A stretch of DNA of 64,000 bases. Origin: Georgenia sp. TF02-10. GTDB taxonomy: Bacteria > Actinomycetota > Actinomycetes > Actinomycetales > Actinomycetaceae. Below the pieces are notes generated by a model, which searched no databases, was not told the origin of the DNA, and was given only the letters and a program-made list of their open reading frames with translations. The DNA lies in assembly GCF_022759505.1 (NCBI RefSeq), contig NZ_CP094289.1, positions 868,001-932,000 of the forward strand, read 5' to 3'. The position numbers and the translations under genes were made by a program. Of this stretch, positions 24,767-33,911 are shown one piece after another. Numbering within the stretch: position 1 is the stretch's first letter; every line of letters starts with the position of its first letter.

Positions 24767-26644
24767 ATGACGGACCAGCCGGCCGACCGGCCTCAGGACC
24801 TCACCGCGCCCGACCGGAACCAGGACCGCACCGCCACAGACCCGGCCCCGGACCCCACCGCGCTCGACGAGACCCAGGACCGCACCGCGCCCGACCGGCC
24901 CTGGTGGCGCACCGCCGTCGTCTACCAGGTCTACCCGCGCTCCTTCGCGGACTCCGACGGCGACGGCGTGGGCGACCTGCCGGGCGTGCTGAGCCGGCTG
25001 GACTACCTGCACGACCTGGGCGTCGACGTCGTCTGGCTCTCCCCGATCTACGCCTCCCCGCAGGCGGACAACGGCTACGACATCTCCGACTACCACGCCA
25101 TCGACCCCACCTTCGGCACCCTGGAGGACCTCGACGCCCTGGTCGAGGGCCTGCACGCGCGGGGCATGCGGCTGGTCATGGACCTGGTGGTCAACCACAC
25201 CTCCGACGAGCACCCGTGGTTCGTGGAGTCCGCGGCTGCGCGGGACAGCGCCAAGCGGGACTGGTACTGGTGGCGCTCCCCGCGCCCGGGCTACACCGGT
25301 GGGGAGACCGGCGGCGAGCCCACCAACTGGCACTCCTTCTTCTCCGGCTCCACCTGGGCCTGGGACGAGCCGACCGAGGAGTACTACCTGCACCTGTTCG
25401 CCCGCAAGCAGCCGGACCTGAACTGGGAGAACCCCAAGGTTCGCCGCGCGGTCTACGACATGATGCGCTGGTGGGTGGCCCGCGGGGTGGACGGGTTCCG
25501 GATGGACGTCATCAACCTCATCTCCAAGGACGTCCGGCCGGACGGGTCCCTGCCCGACGGCGTGGTGGGCCCGGACACGGGCGGCGGCCGGTTCGGGGAC
25601 GGCTCGCCGTTCTACACCAACGGCCCGCGGCTGGAGGAGTTTCTGGCCGAGATGCACCGGGAGGTCCTCGCCGCCGGCAGCCGGGCGGGCGAGGCGCTGC
25701 TGACCGTCGGGGAGATGCCCGGCGTGACCCTGGAGCTGGCCCGCTCGGTCACCGACCCGGCGCACCGCGAGCTGGACATGGTCTTCACCTTCGAGCACGT
25801 GGGCCTGGACCACGGCCCGACCGGCAAGTGGGGGCTGCAGCCGCTGCACCTGCCCGACCTCAAGGCCAACCTCGCCGCCTGGCAGCAGGGCCTGGCCGAG
25901 GCCGGCTGGAACTCCCTGTACTGGAACAACCACGACCAGCCCCGCATCGTCTCCCGGTGGGGCGACGACTCCCCGGCGCACCGCGTCGCCTCGGCCAAGA
26001 CCCTCGGGACGGTGCTGCACATGCTGCGCGGCACCCCCTACGTCTACCAGGGCGAGGAGCTCGGGATGACGAACGTGGGCTGGGCCCAGATCGGTGACTA
26101 CCAGGACATCGAGACCCTCAACCACTACAACGAGTCCGTCGCCGGCGGGGCGTCCGACGGGGAGGTGATGGCCGGCATCGGCCCGGTCTCCCGGGACAAC
26201 GCCCGCACCCCCATGCAGTGGGACAGCTCCCCGAGCGCCGGCTTCACCACCGGCACCCCGTGGCTGGCGGTCAACCCCAACCACGAGGAGATCAACGCCG
26301 CCGCGGCGACGGCGGACCCGGCCTCGGTCTTCCACCACTACCGCCGGCTCATCGAGCTGCGGCACACCCTCGACCTCGTCGTCGACGGCCGGTTCGCGCT
26401 GCTGCTGCCCGACCACGAGCAGGTCTTCGCCTACACCCGCACCGCCGACCCGGGCACCGGCGCGCCGGGCGAGGTGCTGCTCGTGGTGGCGAACATGTCC
26501 AGCGAGCCGGTGGCGGTGGACCTGCCCGGGCACGCGGCCACCCTCGCCGGCACCGTCCTGCTCGGGACGCACGACGACGGCGACCCCGCAGAGGGGGAGC
26601 GGGTGCGGCTGGCGCCGTGGGAGTCGCGGGTCTACCTGGGGTGA
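24767..26644 (+). CDS. GH13 alpha-glucosidase (oligo-1,6-glucosidase type)
   Basis: A 625-residue glycoside hydrolase family 13 enzyme that releases glucose from short alpha-glucans or alpha-glucosides in the cytoplasm. The barrel starts at YQVYPRSFADSDGDGVGDLP. Catalytic residues: nucleophile Asp247 in GFRMDVINL, acid/base Glu316 in VGEMPG, and transition-state stabiliser Asp390 in WNNHDQPR. Conserved region I is DLVVNHTSDEHPWF. The first 45 residues are an unusual acidic Asp/Thr/Pro-rich repeat (DLTAPDRNQDRTATDPAP-like), which may be dispensable, since a start at a later codon cannot be excluded. A GAGAGGA ribosome binding site precedes the ATG. It lies right after the IS21 remnant, so its original promoter region may have been altered. 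Confidence 0.92.
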   Translation: MTDQPADRPQDLTAPDRNQDRTATDPAPDPTALDETQDRTAPDRPWWRTAVVYQVYPRSFADSDGDGVGDLPGVLSRLDYLHDLGVDVVWLSPIYASPQADNGYDISDYHAIDPTFGTLEDLDALVEGLHARGMRLVMDLVVNHTSDEHPWFVESAAARDSAKRDWYWWRSPRPGYTGGETGGEPTNWHSFFSGSTWAWDEPTEEYYLHLFARKQPDLNWENPKVRRAVYDMMRWWVARGVDGFRMDVINLISKDVRPDGSLPDGVVGPDTGGGRFGDGSPFYTNGPRLEEFLAEMHREVLAAGSRAGEALLTVGEMPGVTLELARSVTDPAHRELDMVFTFEHVGLDHGPTGKWGLQPLHLPDLKANLAAWQQGLAEAGWNSLYWNNHDQPRIVSRWGDDSPAHRVASAKTLGTVLHMLRGTPYVYQGEELGMTNVGWAQIGDYQDIETLNHYNESVAGGASDGEVMAGIGPVSRDNARTPMQWDSSPSAGFTTGTPWLAVNPNHEEINAAAATADPASVFHHYRRLIELRHTLDLVVDGRFALLLPDHEQVFAYTRTADPGTGAPGEVLLVVANMSSEPVAVDLPGHAATLAGTVLLGTHDDGDPAEGERVRLAPWESRVYLG

Positions 26645-26647
26645 TCG

Positions 26648-26705
26648 GGGGATCTCGGGTCTGCCCGGGATGAGCTGGGGATCTCGGGTCTACCGGGGAT
26701 GAGAT
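26648..26705. repeat. 29-bp tandem duplication after the alpha-glucosidase gene
   Basis: Two units, 26648-26676 and 26677-26705, share GATCTCGGGTCT, CGGG/GGGG and GATGAG. It is intergenic and of no evident function. Confidence 0.7.
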
Positions 26706-26770
26706 TGGATGCTGGTGCGGGACAGGGGCGGCGGGCGTGACCGCCACCTGGGCGAAGGTAGTACTACCCG

Positions 26771-26786
26771 TGCTACCGCGGTAGCA
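26771..26786 (+). promoter_or_regulatory. Palindromic operator TGCTACCGCGGTAGCA over the mazEF promoter
   Basis: A perfect 16-bp palindrome. Its right arm contains most of the TAGCAT -10 box at 26782-26787, which lies 6 bases before the GTG at 26794. Toxin-antitoxin operons are normally repressed by their own antitoxin bound at such a site. Confidence 0.65.
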
Positions 26787-26793
26787 TGGGTGG

Positions 26794-27024
26794 GTGAAGC
26801 TGAGCGTGAGCCTGTCCGCCGACGAGGTGGCCTCGCTGGACAAGTACGCCCGGGCCACCGGGCTGAGGTCCCGGTCCGCAGTCGTGCAGCATGCCATCAG
26901 GCTGCTGGGCGACCCAGACCTCGAGCAGGACTACGCGGCGGCGTGGGACGAGTGGGAGTCTTCCGGAGAGAGCTCGGCCTGGGACGCCACCGCCGGCGAC
27001 GGGCTGGTTGATGCGCCGCGGTGA
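26794..27024 (+). CDS. mazE: Ribbon-helix-helix antitoxin of a MazEF-type pair
   Basis: A 76-residue protein: [20 protein letters not shown] then [19 protein letters not shown] is a ribbon-helix-helix DNA-binding domain. The acidic C-terminal tail ([18 protein letters not shown]) is the expected toxin-neutralising region. The GTG at 26794 lies 6 bases after a TAGCAT -10 box, so the transcript is probably leaderless. It overlaps the toxin gene by 14 bases. The antitoxin should bind the palindrome at 26771-26786 and repress the operon. Confidence 0.88.
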   Translation: MKLSVSLSADEVASLDKYARATGLRSRSAVVQHAIRLLGDPDLEQDYAAAWDEWESSGESSAWDATAGDGLVDAPR

Positions 27025-27358
27025 GATCCGCCTGACCGACCTCGATCCGGTCCGTGGTAGCGAGGCGAACAAGCGCCGGCCCGCCGTCATCGTCAGCAAC
27101 GACCGCGCCAACGCCGTCGCCGAGCGCCTGGGGCGCGGCGTGGTGACCATCGTTCCGATCACCAGCAGCGTTGCGCGGATATACCCGTTCCAGACGCTGC
27201 TCCCGGCCGCGGCCACCGGACTGCGGGTGGACTCCAAGGCCCAGGCCGAGCAGATCCGGTCGGTCGCCGTCGAGCGCATCGGACCGGTCGTGGGACGGCT
27301 GCCGCCGTCCCGGATGACCGCGCTTGCCGACGCCATCCGCCTGCACCTACAGCTGTAG
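27011..27358 (+). CDS. mazF: MazF-family mRNA interferase toxin
   Basis: A 115-residue type II toxin of the PemK/MazF family, a sequence-specific endoribonuclease. The start [20 protein letters not shown] with [11 protein letters not shown] is diagnostic; [18 protein letters not shown] and [15 protein letters not shown] complete the fold. The conserved Arg in the first loop and the Ser/Thr of PITSS are present, so it should be active. The ATG at 27011 overlaps the antitoxin frame by 14 bases. Confidence 0.92.
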   Translation: MRRGEIRLTDLDPVRGSEANKRRPAVIVSNDRANAVAERLGRGVVTIVPITSSVARIYPFQTLLPAAATGLRVDSKAQAEQIRSVAVERIGPVVGRLPPSRMTALADAIRLHLQL

Positions 27359-27650
27359 AACAAGGCGAGCCAGGAGCTCCCAGCCGACACGCCGGTCCCC
27401 GGAGGTGCGCTTCCCTCGCTCGCCCACCGGCTTGGTGAGCGACGGCGTGCGGCTGCAGCCAGGATGCCTGCCCGGGACCCGGGGTCGGGCAGGACGGGCC
27501 GGACGGGATTCTGCGGCCACGCTTGCGAGGTCGGGGTGCGGGTCGGCAGCTTCGAGCTCGACGGCGGACAGGGACCTTCGTCACCGTGCGCCGGCCCTGC
27601 CGCCGTGCCACCGTGAAGGGGTCCGCCGGCCAGCGAGGGAGGGCGGAGCC

Positions 27651-28340
27651 TTGGGCGGCGCACTGGTCGTGTACGAGTCGATGTTCGGGAACACGCGCGC
27701 GGTGGCCGAGGCCGTCGCCACCGGAATGGCGCGGGTGGCGCCCGGCGACGCCGTCGACGTCATCGAGGTCGGCACGGCACCGGCGCTCGCGGCCGTGGAC
27801 GCGGACCTGCTGGTGATCGGTGCGCCCACGCACGCGTTCGGCCTGAGCCGGCCGACCACCCGCAGCGACGCCGCCGCCCGCACCGGCACCGGCGTCCTCT
27901 CGACCACCATCGGCGTGCGGGAGTGGCTGGAACACGCCGGTGCCCCTGCGGCACTGCCTGCCGACGGGGCAACGCCCGCCCGCCGAGGGCTGCCCGCGGC
28001 CGTGTTCGACACCCGGGTGCTGCGGCGGAACCTGCCCGGCCACGCCGCCGACGCGATCGCCCGGCGGCTGCGCCAACTGGGCCTCAGCCTCGTCACCGAA
28101 CCCGCGACGTTCACCGTCGACGGCTACACCGGGCCCCTGCTCCCCGGCGAGCTGGACCGGGCGCGGGCCTGGGGCGAGTACCTGGCCACGCTGCTCCGAG
28201 CCTTGCCGCTCCTGCCGGAAGACGCCGGGGCGACGGGCGCACGCGGTCGTACCGAGACTCCCGGTACCGGCCGATCAGCGCCGCGGACCGGCCGACCGGC
28301 GTCGGGCACGGGCCCATCGGCACCGGGCTCGCCCCGATAG
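27651..28340 (+). CDS. Flavodoxin family protein
   Basis: A 229-residue FMN-binding flavodoxin-like protein. VVYESMFGNTRAVAEAVATG is the phosphate-binding loop, and LLVIGAPTHAFGLSRP is the isoalloxazine-binding loop. The domain occupies about residues 3-180. The tail after residue 195 is a Thr/Gly/Ser/Arg-rich low-complexity extension. The TTG start is chosen because a purine-rich GGAGGGCGGA lies just upstream; a GTG at 27669 would remove part of the first strand. Its role could be electron transfer or multimeric-reductase-like chemistry. It precedes tRNA-Arg. Confidence 0.82.
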   Translation: MGGALVVYESMFGNTRAVAEAVATGMARVAPGDAVDVIEVGTAPALAAVDADLLVIGAPTHAFGLSRPTTRSDAAARTGTGVLSTTIGVREWLEHAGAPAALPADGATPARRGLPAAVFDTRVLRRNLPGHAADAIARRLRQLGLSLVTEPATFTVDGYTGPLLPGELDRARAWGEYLATLLRALPLLPEDAGATGARGRTETPGTGRSAPRTGRPASGTGPSAPGSPR

Positions 28341-28389
28341 GCGCGGTCGTCCCGATACGCTAGGTCGTCGCGGCCCAAACCGGCCGCCC

Positions 28390-28462
28390 GCCCTCGTAGC
28401 TCAGGGGATAGAGCACCGCTCTCCTAAAGCGGGTGTCGGCAGTTCGAATCTGCCCGAGGGCA
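28390..28462 (+). tRNA. tRNA-Arg (anticodon CCT)
   Basis: A 73-base cloverleaf. The acceptor stem GCCCTCG pairs with CGAGGGC, the D-loop has AGCTCAGGGGATAGAGC, the anticodon loop CTCCTAA gives CCT (decodes AGG), and the T-arm has GTTCGAATC. A is the discriminator base and CCA is not encoded. A TACGCT -10-like box lies at 28356-28361. Confidence 0.93.
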
Positions 28463-28784
28463 CAGCCCCGGCCGCTGCGCCAGGAACCGCGTCAGGGCGC
28501 GCCGACGCCACGTTCGGAGCCCCCGGCGCACGGCCCGGAGCGCCGGCGCACCCGCCCCCGCCGGTCCCCAGGGTTGCCGGCGGTCCTCACCCCGTCCTCA
28601 GGACGTCCCCAGGGCCGCAGAGCTGTTTGACCGCGGACCAGGCGGGCCGACATGATGTCCGGCGGACGGATCGCGGCGCCCGCCCCCCTGCGTGCCGCGG
28701 TCCGTCCGTCCATTTCCGGATCGCCCGGCGGTCCCTCGGCGCGGCGTCCCCGCCGACGGCGCCCGTCCTGCCTACCGTGGTGAC
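28463..28784. other. Gene-free stretch after tRNA-Arg
   Basis: No credible coding frame. A TTGACC at 28627-28632 with CATGAT 18 bases later is a weak promoter candidate. The very long minus-strand open frame that covers this stretch mirrors the helicase-like gene and is not a gene. Confidence 0.45.
28773..28778 (+). promoter_or_regulatory. -10 box TACCGT with a leaderless GTG at 28785
   Basis: TACCGT is followed by exactly 6 bases and GTG. The codons from 28785 (VTPPAFFPRGGARRHAAAQG) are in a different frame from the helicase-like protein that follows. Confidence 0.35.
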
Positions 28785-29016
28785 GTGACTCCTCCTGCGT
28801 TCTTCCCTCGCGGCGGGGCCCGGCGCCACGCGGCGGCGCAGGGCCGCGCCACCCCCGCCACCCTGGACCGCGCGACGGCGGCCGCCCCGCCCGCGCCGGC
28901 CGCCCCGGCGGGAGCCACGCCGCCCGCGGGCTGGCGATCCTGGGGATGTTCGTCGCGCACCTGGGCGACGACCCCGGCCGGCCGACCCGGCCCGCGCGGC
29001 CGCCGTCGACGCCGCC

Positions 29017-32000
29017 GTGGCGCGGTGGCGGGCCCGGCTCGTCGAGCTCGGCGGGGCCAGCACGCTCGCCGACATCACCCTCCTCGGCGACGCGGTCATC
29101 GACCTCACCGCCGCCCACCCCTCCGGCATCGCCCAGCTCTACGCCGGCCGGACCACCCGGCTCAGCAACCTGGTCCGCGAGCCGGGCGCGCAGATCACCG
29201 CCCGCCGGGCCGCCCGCACCGTCCGCGCCCGCACCGACGAGCTCGCCCACCGCTACGGCGTCGTGCCGACCTACCTCGCCATCGGCGTCGCCACCTGGAC
29301 GGTGCTGCCCGAGGCCCCCGCCCCCGACCCCACCGACACGGGCAACCTCACCCTCGAGGCCTCCGCCGACCCCGCCGGCGCCCACGCCGACCACGCCGCC
29401 ACCCACCGGGACAGCGCGGCGTCCGCCCCCAGCCCGGACACCTCCGCCGCGGGCATGCCCCCGGTGCCCGACGGCGTGCCCGCCGCTCCCGACGGCGGCG
29501 CGGCGCCCACCGGCCCCGTCGACGGCGCCCCGATCCCCACCGACACCGCGGCCGGTGGAACGGTGCCCACCGGCGCCCCGGCCGCCACCGGCGCCCCGGC
29601 CGCCACCGCGGCCCCCGCCGGCGACCCGACTCCCGCCCCCACCGACACCCCCGCCCCCACCCGGGTCCGCACCGTCCACGCCCCGGTCCTGCTCCGCGCC
29701 GTGCGGCTCGCCACCCACCCGGGCGAGGCCGACTTCGACATCAACCTCGAGCCCGCCATCGAGGTCAACCCCGTCCTGGTCCGGGCGCTGCGCGCGGCCG
29801 GGGTCCAGCTCGACGTCGGCGCGGTCGCCCGCGCCGCGGTCACCGCGAACGGCTTCACCCCCCGGCCGGCGCTGGCCCGGCTGGCCGAGATCGGCGCCGA
29901 GCACCTGCCCGGCTTCGAGCTGGCCGAGCGGATCGTCGTCGGCCCCTTCGTCCACCCCGGGCAGGTCCTCGTCGACGACCTGGACCACATGGGCCCGTAC
30001 CTGCCCGGCTCGACCGTCGTCGCCGCCCTGGCCGGGGACGACGGCGCCCGGGCCGAGCTCGACGTCCCCCTGCCCGAGCACGTCCCCACCGACCGCGACC
30101 CCGCCGCCGAGCGCGGCGCCGGGGACCTCGACGTCGACCAGGCCCACGCCGTCGACGCGGTGGCCGCCGGCGCGCACGTCTTCCTCGACGCCCCGCCCGG
30201 GGCCGACGTGGTCGGCACCGTCGCCGCGGTCCTCGCCGACGCCGCCGCCTCCGGCCGCACCGCCCTGTACGTCCCCGGCACCCGCCGCACCGGCAAGGCC
30301 CTGCTCCAGCGGATGGCCGAGCTGGGCCTGGACGAGCTCGTCCTGGACCTGTCCACCGACGCCCGGTGGCGCACCGCCGCCGCGGACCGGCTGCGGGCCG
30401 GGCTGACCCCGGCGGACGTGGCCGTCGACGACGACGCCCTGGCGGCCCTGCGCGCCGAGCTCACCACCGTCCGGGGCCGGCTCAGCGACTACATCGCCGG
30501 CCTGCACGCCGACCACGAGCCGTGGGGCGTCTCCGCCTACGACGCGCTGCAGGCGCTGGCCCGGCTCACCTCCGCCCGCCCCGCCCCCCGCTCCCGGGTG
30601 CGGCTGGACGCCGCCACCCTGCGCGGCCTGGCCGGCGGGCGGGAGGAGGCGCGGGACCGGCTGGTCCGCGCCGCCGCGCTGGGCGCCTTCACCCTGCGCC
30701 CGCACGACACCCCCTGGTACGGCGCCAACCTCACCGAGGCCCCGGCCGCCTCCACCGCGCTGGAGCGCACCCAGCGGCTCGGCGAGCTGACCCTGCCCAC
30801 CCTGCTCCGCCAGGCCGAGCGGGTCACCGCCCAGACCGGCCTGGAGCCGGCCACCACCCTGGCGGCCTGGGGCGAGCAGCTGCGGATGCTCGACGGCGTC
30901 GCCGAGGCGCTGGACGTCTTCCTGCCGCAGATCTTCGAGCGCTCCGCCGCCGACATGGTCATCGCCACCGCCACCAGCGCCTGGCGCAAGGAGCACGGCG
31001 TCGCCATGAAGGGCGCGGTGCGCCGCCGGCTGCGCAAGCAGGCCAAGGACATGCTCCGCCCCGGCCGCCCGGTCGCCGACCTGCACGCCGAGCTCGTCCG
31101 GGTCCAGGAGCAGCGGGAGATCTGGCGCCGCTACGACACCTCCGGCGGGTGGCCCCGGCTGCCGGACGGGATGGCCGAGATCCGGGCCACCGAGGCCGAG
31201 GTCCGCGCCGACGTCGAGGCCCTGCAGGAGGTCATCGGCACCGGCGCCGGCCGGCCGGACCTGTTCACCCTGCCGCTGCCCGAGCTCGCCGAGCAGATGA
31301 AGGCCCTCGGCCTGGACTCCCCGGCGCTGCGGCTGCTGCCCGAGCGGACCGCCCTGGTCGGGCAGCTGCGGGCCGCCGGCCTGGGGGACCTGGTGGCGGA
31401 CCTGACCGAGCGGCGGGTGCCCACCGCGCTGGTCGGCGCCGAGCTGGAGCTGGTCTGGTGGAGCTCGGTGCTGGAGCAGATCCTGCGCACCGACCCCGCC
31501 CTGGCCGGCTACGACGGGCCCGCGCTGCGGGCGCTCGCGGACCGGTTCCGCGCCCTCGACGCCGACCAGGTGTCCTCCCTCGCCGGCCCGGTGCGCCGCG
31601 CCGTCGCCGCCCGCGCCGCCGCCACGGTCCGCGACCACCGCCAGGACGCCGCCCAGCTCTACGACGCCCTCGGGGTGGACCGCGGCGCCAACCTGCGCGA
31701 GACCCTGGCCACCTTCCCGCACCTCACCGGCGCGGTCCGGCCGGTGCGGCTGGTCGCGCCGATGCTCGTCGGCCAGCTCATCCCCGAGGGCCCCAGCGTG
31801 GACCTGCTCGTCCTCGACGGCGTCCAGCACTTGCCCGTGGAGCAGGCCGTGGCGCTGCTCGCCCGCGCCGGCCAGGTGGTCCTGGTCGGCGACTCCCGCC
31901 GCGGCGGGGACGGCCTGGTCGGGGCGCTGGCCCCGCTGCTGCCGGCCGTCCCGCTGCCCACCGACCGGGCCGAACGGGACGAGGGGATCGCCGCCTTCCT

Positions 32001-33435
32001 CGCGGCCAACGGCTACGGCGGGGTGGTCCGCTCGGTGCCCGCCCCGCCGTCGGCCTCCCGGATGCGGCTGGACCTGGTCGAGGGCCTCGGCATGCCGGCG
32101 CCCGGCGCGGCGGCGGTGGAGTCGGTGCAGAGCGAGGTCGACCACGTGGTCGACCTGGTGATCGAGCACGCGCTGAGCCAGCCGGAGAGCTCGCTGGCCG
32201 TCGTCGCCGTCAACGCCCGGCACGCCGCTCGGGTCCGGGAGGCGGTGGACGCGGCCGTCGGCGGCAGCCCGGCGGTGGCCCGGTTCTTCGCCCCGGACCA
32301 GCCCGAGCCGTTCACGGTCCTGGAGGTCGACGCCGCCGCCGGCCTGCGCCGCGACGTGGTCATCCTCTCGGTCGGCTACGGCAAGACCCCGCACGGGCGG
32401 GTGCTGCACACCTTCGGCCCGGTCTCCGGCCCGGACGGCATGGCCTGCCTGGTCGACGCGCTGGACGCGGTGCGCCACCAGCTGGTCCTGGTCAGCTGCA
32501 TCGGCCCCGGGGAGATCGACCGGGAGCGGGTCAGCCAGCCCGGCCCGCGGCTGCTCGCCGACCTCATCGACCAGGCCGCCACCGGCACGCTCCCGACGGC
32601 GGCCGGCACCGCGGCGCCGGAGGAGAAGCCCGACCAGCTCCTCGTCGACCTCGCCGAGCGGCTCTGGCGCCTCGGCCTGACCGTGGTGCCGCGCTACGGC
32701 CTGCCCGGCGGGGTGCGGATCCCGCTGGCGATCGGGCACCCCGAGCTGCCCGGGGAGCTGCTGGTCGCCGTGCTGACCGACGACGCGGAGTACGTCGTCG
32801 AGCCGAGCCTGCGCCGCCGGGACCGGCACTGGGTCGAGCGCCTGATCGATCGCGGGTGGCGGGTGCGGATGGCCTTCTCGACAGCCGTGTTCATGGACCC
32901 CCAGGCCGAGGCCGAGGCGATTCTGGCCGAGGTGCTGGAGGTGCTCGCCGAGCGGCGCGCGGCGCAGGAGGCGGCCCAGGCCCAGGCCGCGCGCCAGCTC
33001 GCCCTGCCGCACACCTATGCCGACGACGACGGCGCCGAGGGCGCCGGGACGGCCGGGTCCGCCGGTCGTCCCACCGACGACACCGGCGACGGCGGCCCAG
33101 CTGCCGCCGTCGGTGGCGGCGAGAGCGCCCGGAGCGCCGACGAGAGTGTCGCCAGCGGCGACGCGGACGGGGACGCCGACGGCGCCGGCGAGGCGCAGCG
33201 GCGGCCCGTCCCGGTGCGCGAGCGCGGGCCGCGCCCGCCGGTGGTCCGCGGGCTGCCGCTGGCCGCCTACAGCGACGACCAGCTCGACGACCTGCTCGCC
33301 TGGATCGTCTCCGACGGCGCCGACCGGGACGACGCCGCGCTGGTCGAGGAGCTGCGCAGCGAGCTCGGCCTGCTCCGCCGGGGCGCCCAGGTCGACGCGG
33401 TGCTCGGGCACGTGGTGCGCCGGCGCCCGCGATGA
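29017..33435 (+). CDS. Very large helicase-like protein with decayed ATPase motifs
   Basis: A 1472-residue protein related to actinobacterial superfamily 1 / DUF4011-type helicases. The N-terminal region (LADITLLGDAVIDLTAAHPS, AIGVATWTVLP) is family-specific. A Pro/Ala/Thr-rich insertion spans about residues 100-215. The ATPase core is recognisable, but the P-loop region reads DAPPGADVVGTVAAVLAD without GKT/S, and the Walker B reads LLVLDGVQHLPV where active enzymes have DEAQ. Motif III-like VVLVGDSRR and C-terminal motifs (DVVILSVGYGKTP, RHQLVLVS) remain. The end (GVRIPLAIGHPELPGELLVA, WVERLIDRGWRVRMAFS) resembles a restriction-endonuclease-fold domain. GTG 29017 is the first in-frame start; the true 5' end is unclear. 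The stop overlaps the next start. Confidence 0.75.
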   Translation: MARWRARLVELGGASTLADITLLGDAVIDLTAAHPSGIAQLYAGRTTRLSNLVREPGAQITARRAARTVRARTDELAHRYGVVPTYLAIGVATWTVLPEAPAPDPTDTGNLTLEASADPAGAHADHAATHRDSAASAPSPDTSAAGMPPVPDGVPAAPDGGAAPTGPVDGAPIPTDTAAGGTVPTGAPAATGAPAATAAPAGDPTPAPTDTPAPTRVRTVHAPVLLRAVRLATHPGEADFDINLEPAIEVNPVLVRALRAAGVQLDVGAVARAAVTANGFTPRPALARLAEIGAEHLPGFELAERIVVGPFVHPGQVLVDDLDHMGPYLPGSTVVAALAGDDGARAELDVPLPEHVPTDRDPAAERGAGDLDVDQAHAVDAVAAGAHVFLDAPPGADVVGTVAAVLADAAASGRTALYVPGTRRTGKALLQRMAELGLDELVLDLSTDARWRTAAADRLRAGLTPADVAVDDDALAALRAELTTVRGRLSDYIAGLHADHEPWGVSAYDALQALARLTSARPAPRSRVRLDAATLRGLAGGREEARDRLVRAAALGAFTLRPHDTPWYGANLTEAPAASTALERTQRLGELTLPTLLRQAERVTAQTGLEPATTLAAWGEQLRMLDGVAEALDVFLPQIFERSAADMVIATATSAWRKEHGVAMKGAVRRRLRKQAKDMLRPGRPVADLHAELVRVQEQREIWRRYDTSGGWPRLPDGMAEIRATEAEVRADVEALQEVIGTGAGRPDLFTLPLPELAEQMKALGLDSPALRLLPERTALVGQLRAAGLGDLVADLTERRVPTALVGAELELVWWSSVLEQILRTDPALAGYDGPALRALADRFRALDADQVSSLAGPVRRAVAARAAATVRDHRQDAAQLYDALGVDRGANLRETLATFPHLTGAVRPVRLVAPMLVGQLIPEGPSVDLLVLDGVQHLPVEQAVALLARAGQVVLVGDSRRGGDGLVGALAPLLPAVPLPTDRAERDEGIAAFLAANGYGGVVRSVPAPPSASRMRLDLVEGLGMPAPGAAAVESVQSEVDHVVDLVIEHALSQPESSLAVVAVNARHAARVREAVDAAVGGSPAVARFFAPDQPEPFTVLEVDAAAGLRRDVVILSVGYGKTPHGRVLHTFGPVSGPDGMACLVDALDAVRHQLVLVSCIGPGEIDRERVSQPGPRLLADLIDQAATGTLPTAAGTAAPEEKPDQLLVDLAERLWRLGLTVVPRYGLPGGVRIPLAIGHPELPGELLVAVLTDDAEYVVEPSLRRRDRHWVERLIDRGWRVRMAFSTAVFMDPQAEAEAILAEVLEVLAERRAAQEAAQAQAARQLALPHTYADDDGAEGAGTAGSAGRPTDDTGDGGPAAAVGGGESARSADESVASGDADGDADGAGEAQRRPVPVRERGPRPPVVRGLPLAAYSDDQLDDLLAWIVSDGADRDDAALVEELRSELGLLRRGAQVDAVLGHVVRRRPR

Positions 33436-33791
33436 CCGGCGCGCCCGGGGCTCTCGGCGGACCGGACGAGCCGCCCGGGACGCCTGCCGGCACGGATGAC
33501 CCGCCCGGGCCCGCGGGGACCGGCGACCCGATCGCGAAACCCGCCGGCTCAGGCGACCTTCCCAGGCCTGGGGTGGTCCGCGGGCGCGGCGCGCGCCGCC
33601 GCCACCGGCGGGTCGTCGCTCTCTCCGAGGTCGACCGGCGCCGGCTGGACAGCGGCGAGATCGCCTCGGCTGAGGAGGCCCTGCACGGCGGCGACGCCGC
33701 CCCGGACGAACGCGACGCACCGGCAGCCGCGCGCGGCCCTAACGACGACCGGCTGCTGCGGGACGTCCCGCCGCACTGGGGACGCCGGTAG
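33432..33791 (+). CDS. Small protein coupled to the helicase-like gene
   Basis: A 119-residue protein with an ATG overlapping the helicase-like stop codon (ATGA). The first half is Pro/Gly-rich and disordered. The second half has an Arg-rich patch (RGRGARRRHRRV), then ALSEVDRRRLDSGEIASAEEA and an end NDDRLLRDVPPHWG, which looks like a conserved short motif. Translational coupling suggests a partner or regulator of the helicase-like protein. I do not recognise its function. Confidence 0.68.
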   Translation: MTGAPGALGGPDEPPGTPAGTDDPPGPAGTGDPIAKPAGSGDLPRPGVVRGRGARRRHRRVVALSEVDRRRLDSGEIASAEEALHGGDAAPDERDAPAAARGPNDDRLLRDVPPHWGRR

Positions 33792-33911
33792 CCGCGCCGC
33801 CAGGGCGCCGCTACCTGGGCCGACTCCGGCCCGGTGCCCCCGCCGGTGCCACTCTGGTGCCCGCGCGCCGGCGGCCGCGCCGCCGCTGACCCGGCGGCCG
33901 GGCCGCCCGGC

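Noticed and set aside
28492-33720. A 1742-codon minus-strand open frame
   Set aside because: It mirrors the helicase-like gene in GC-rich DNA, has Gly/Arg/Val/Gln-rich low-complexity composition, and no domain features.
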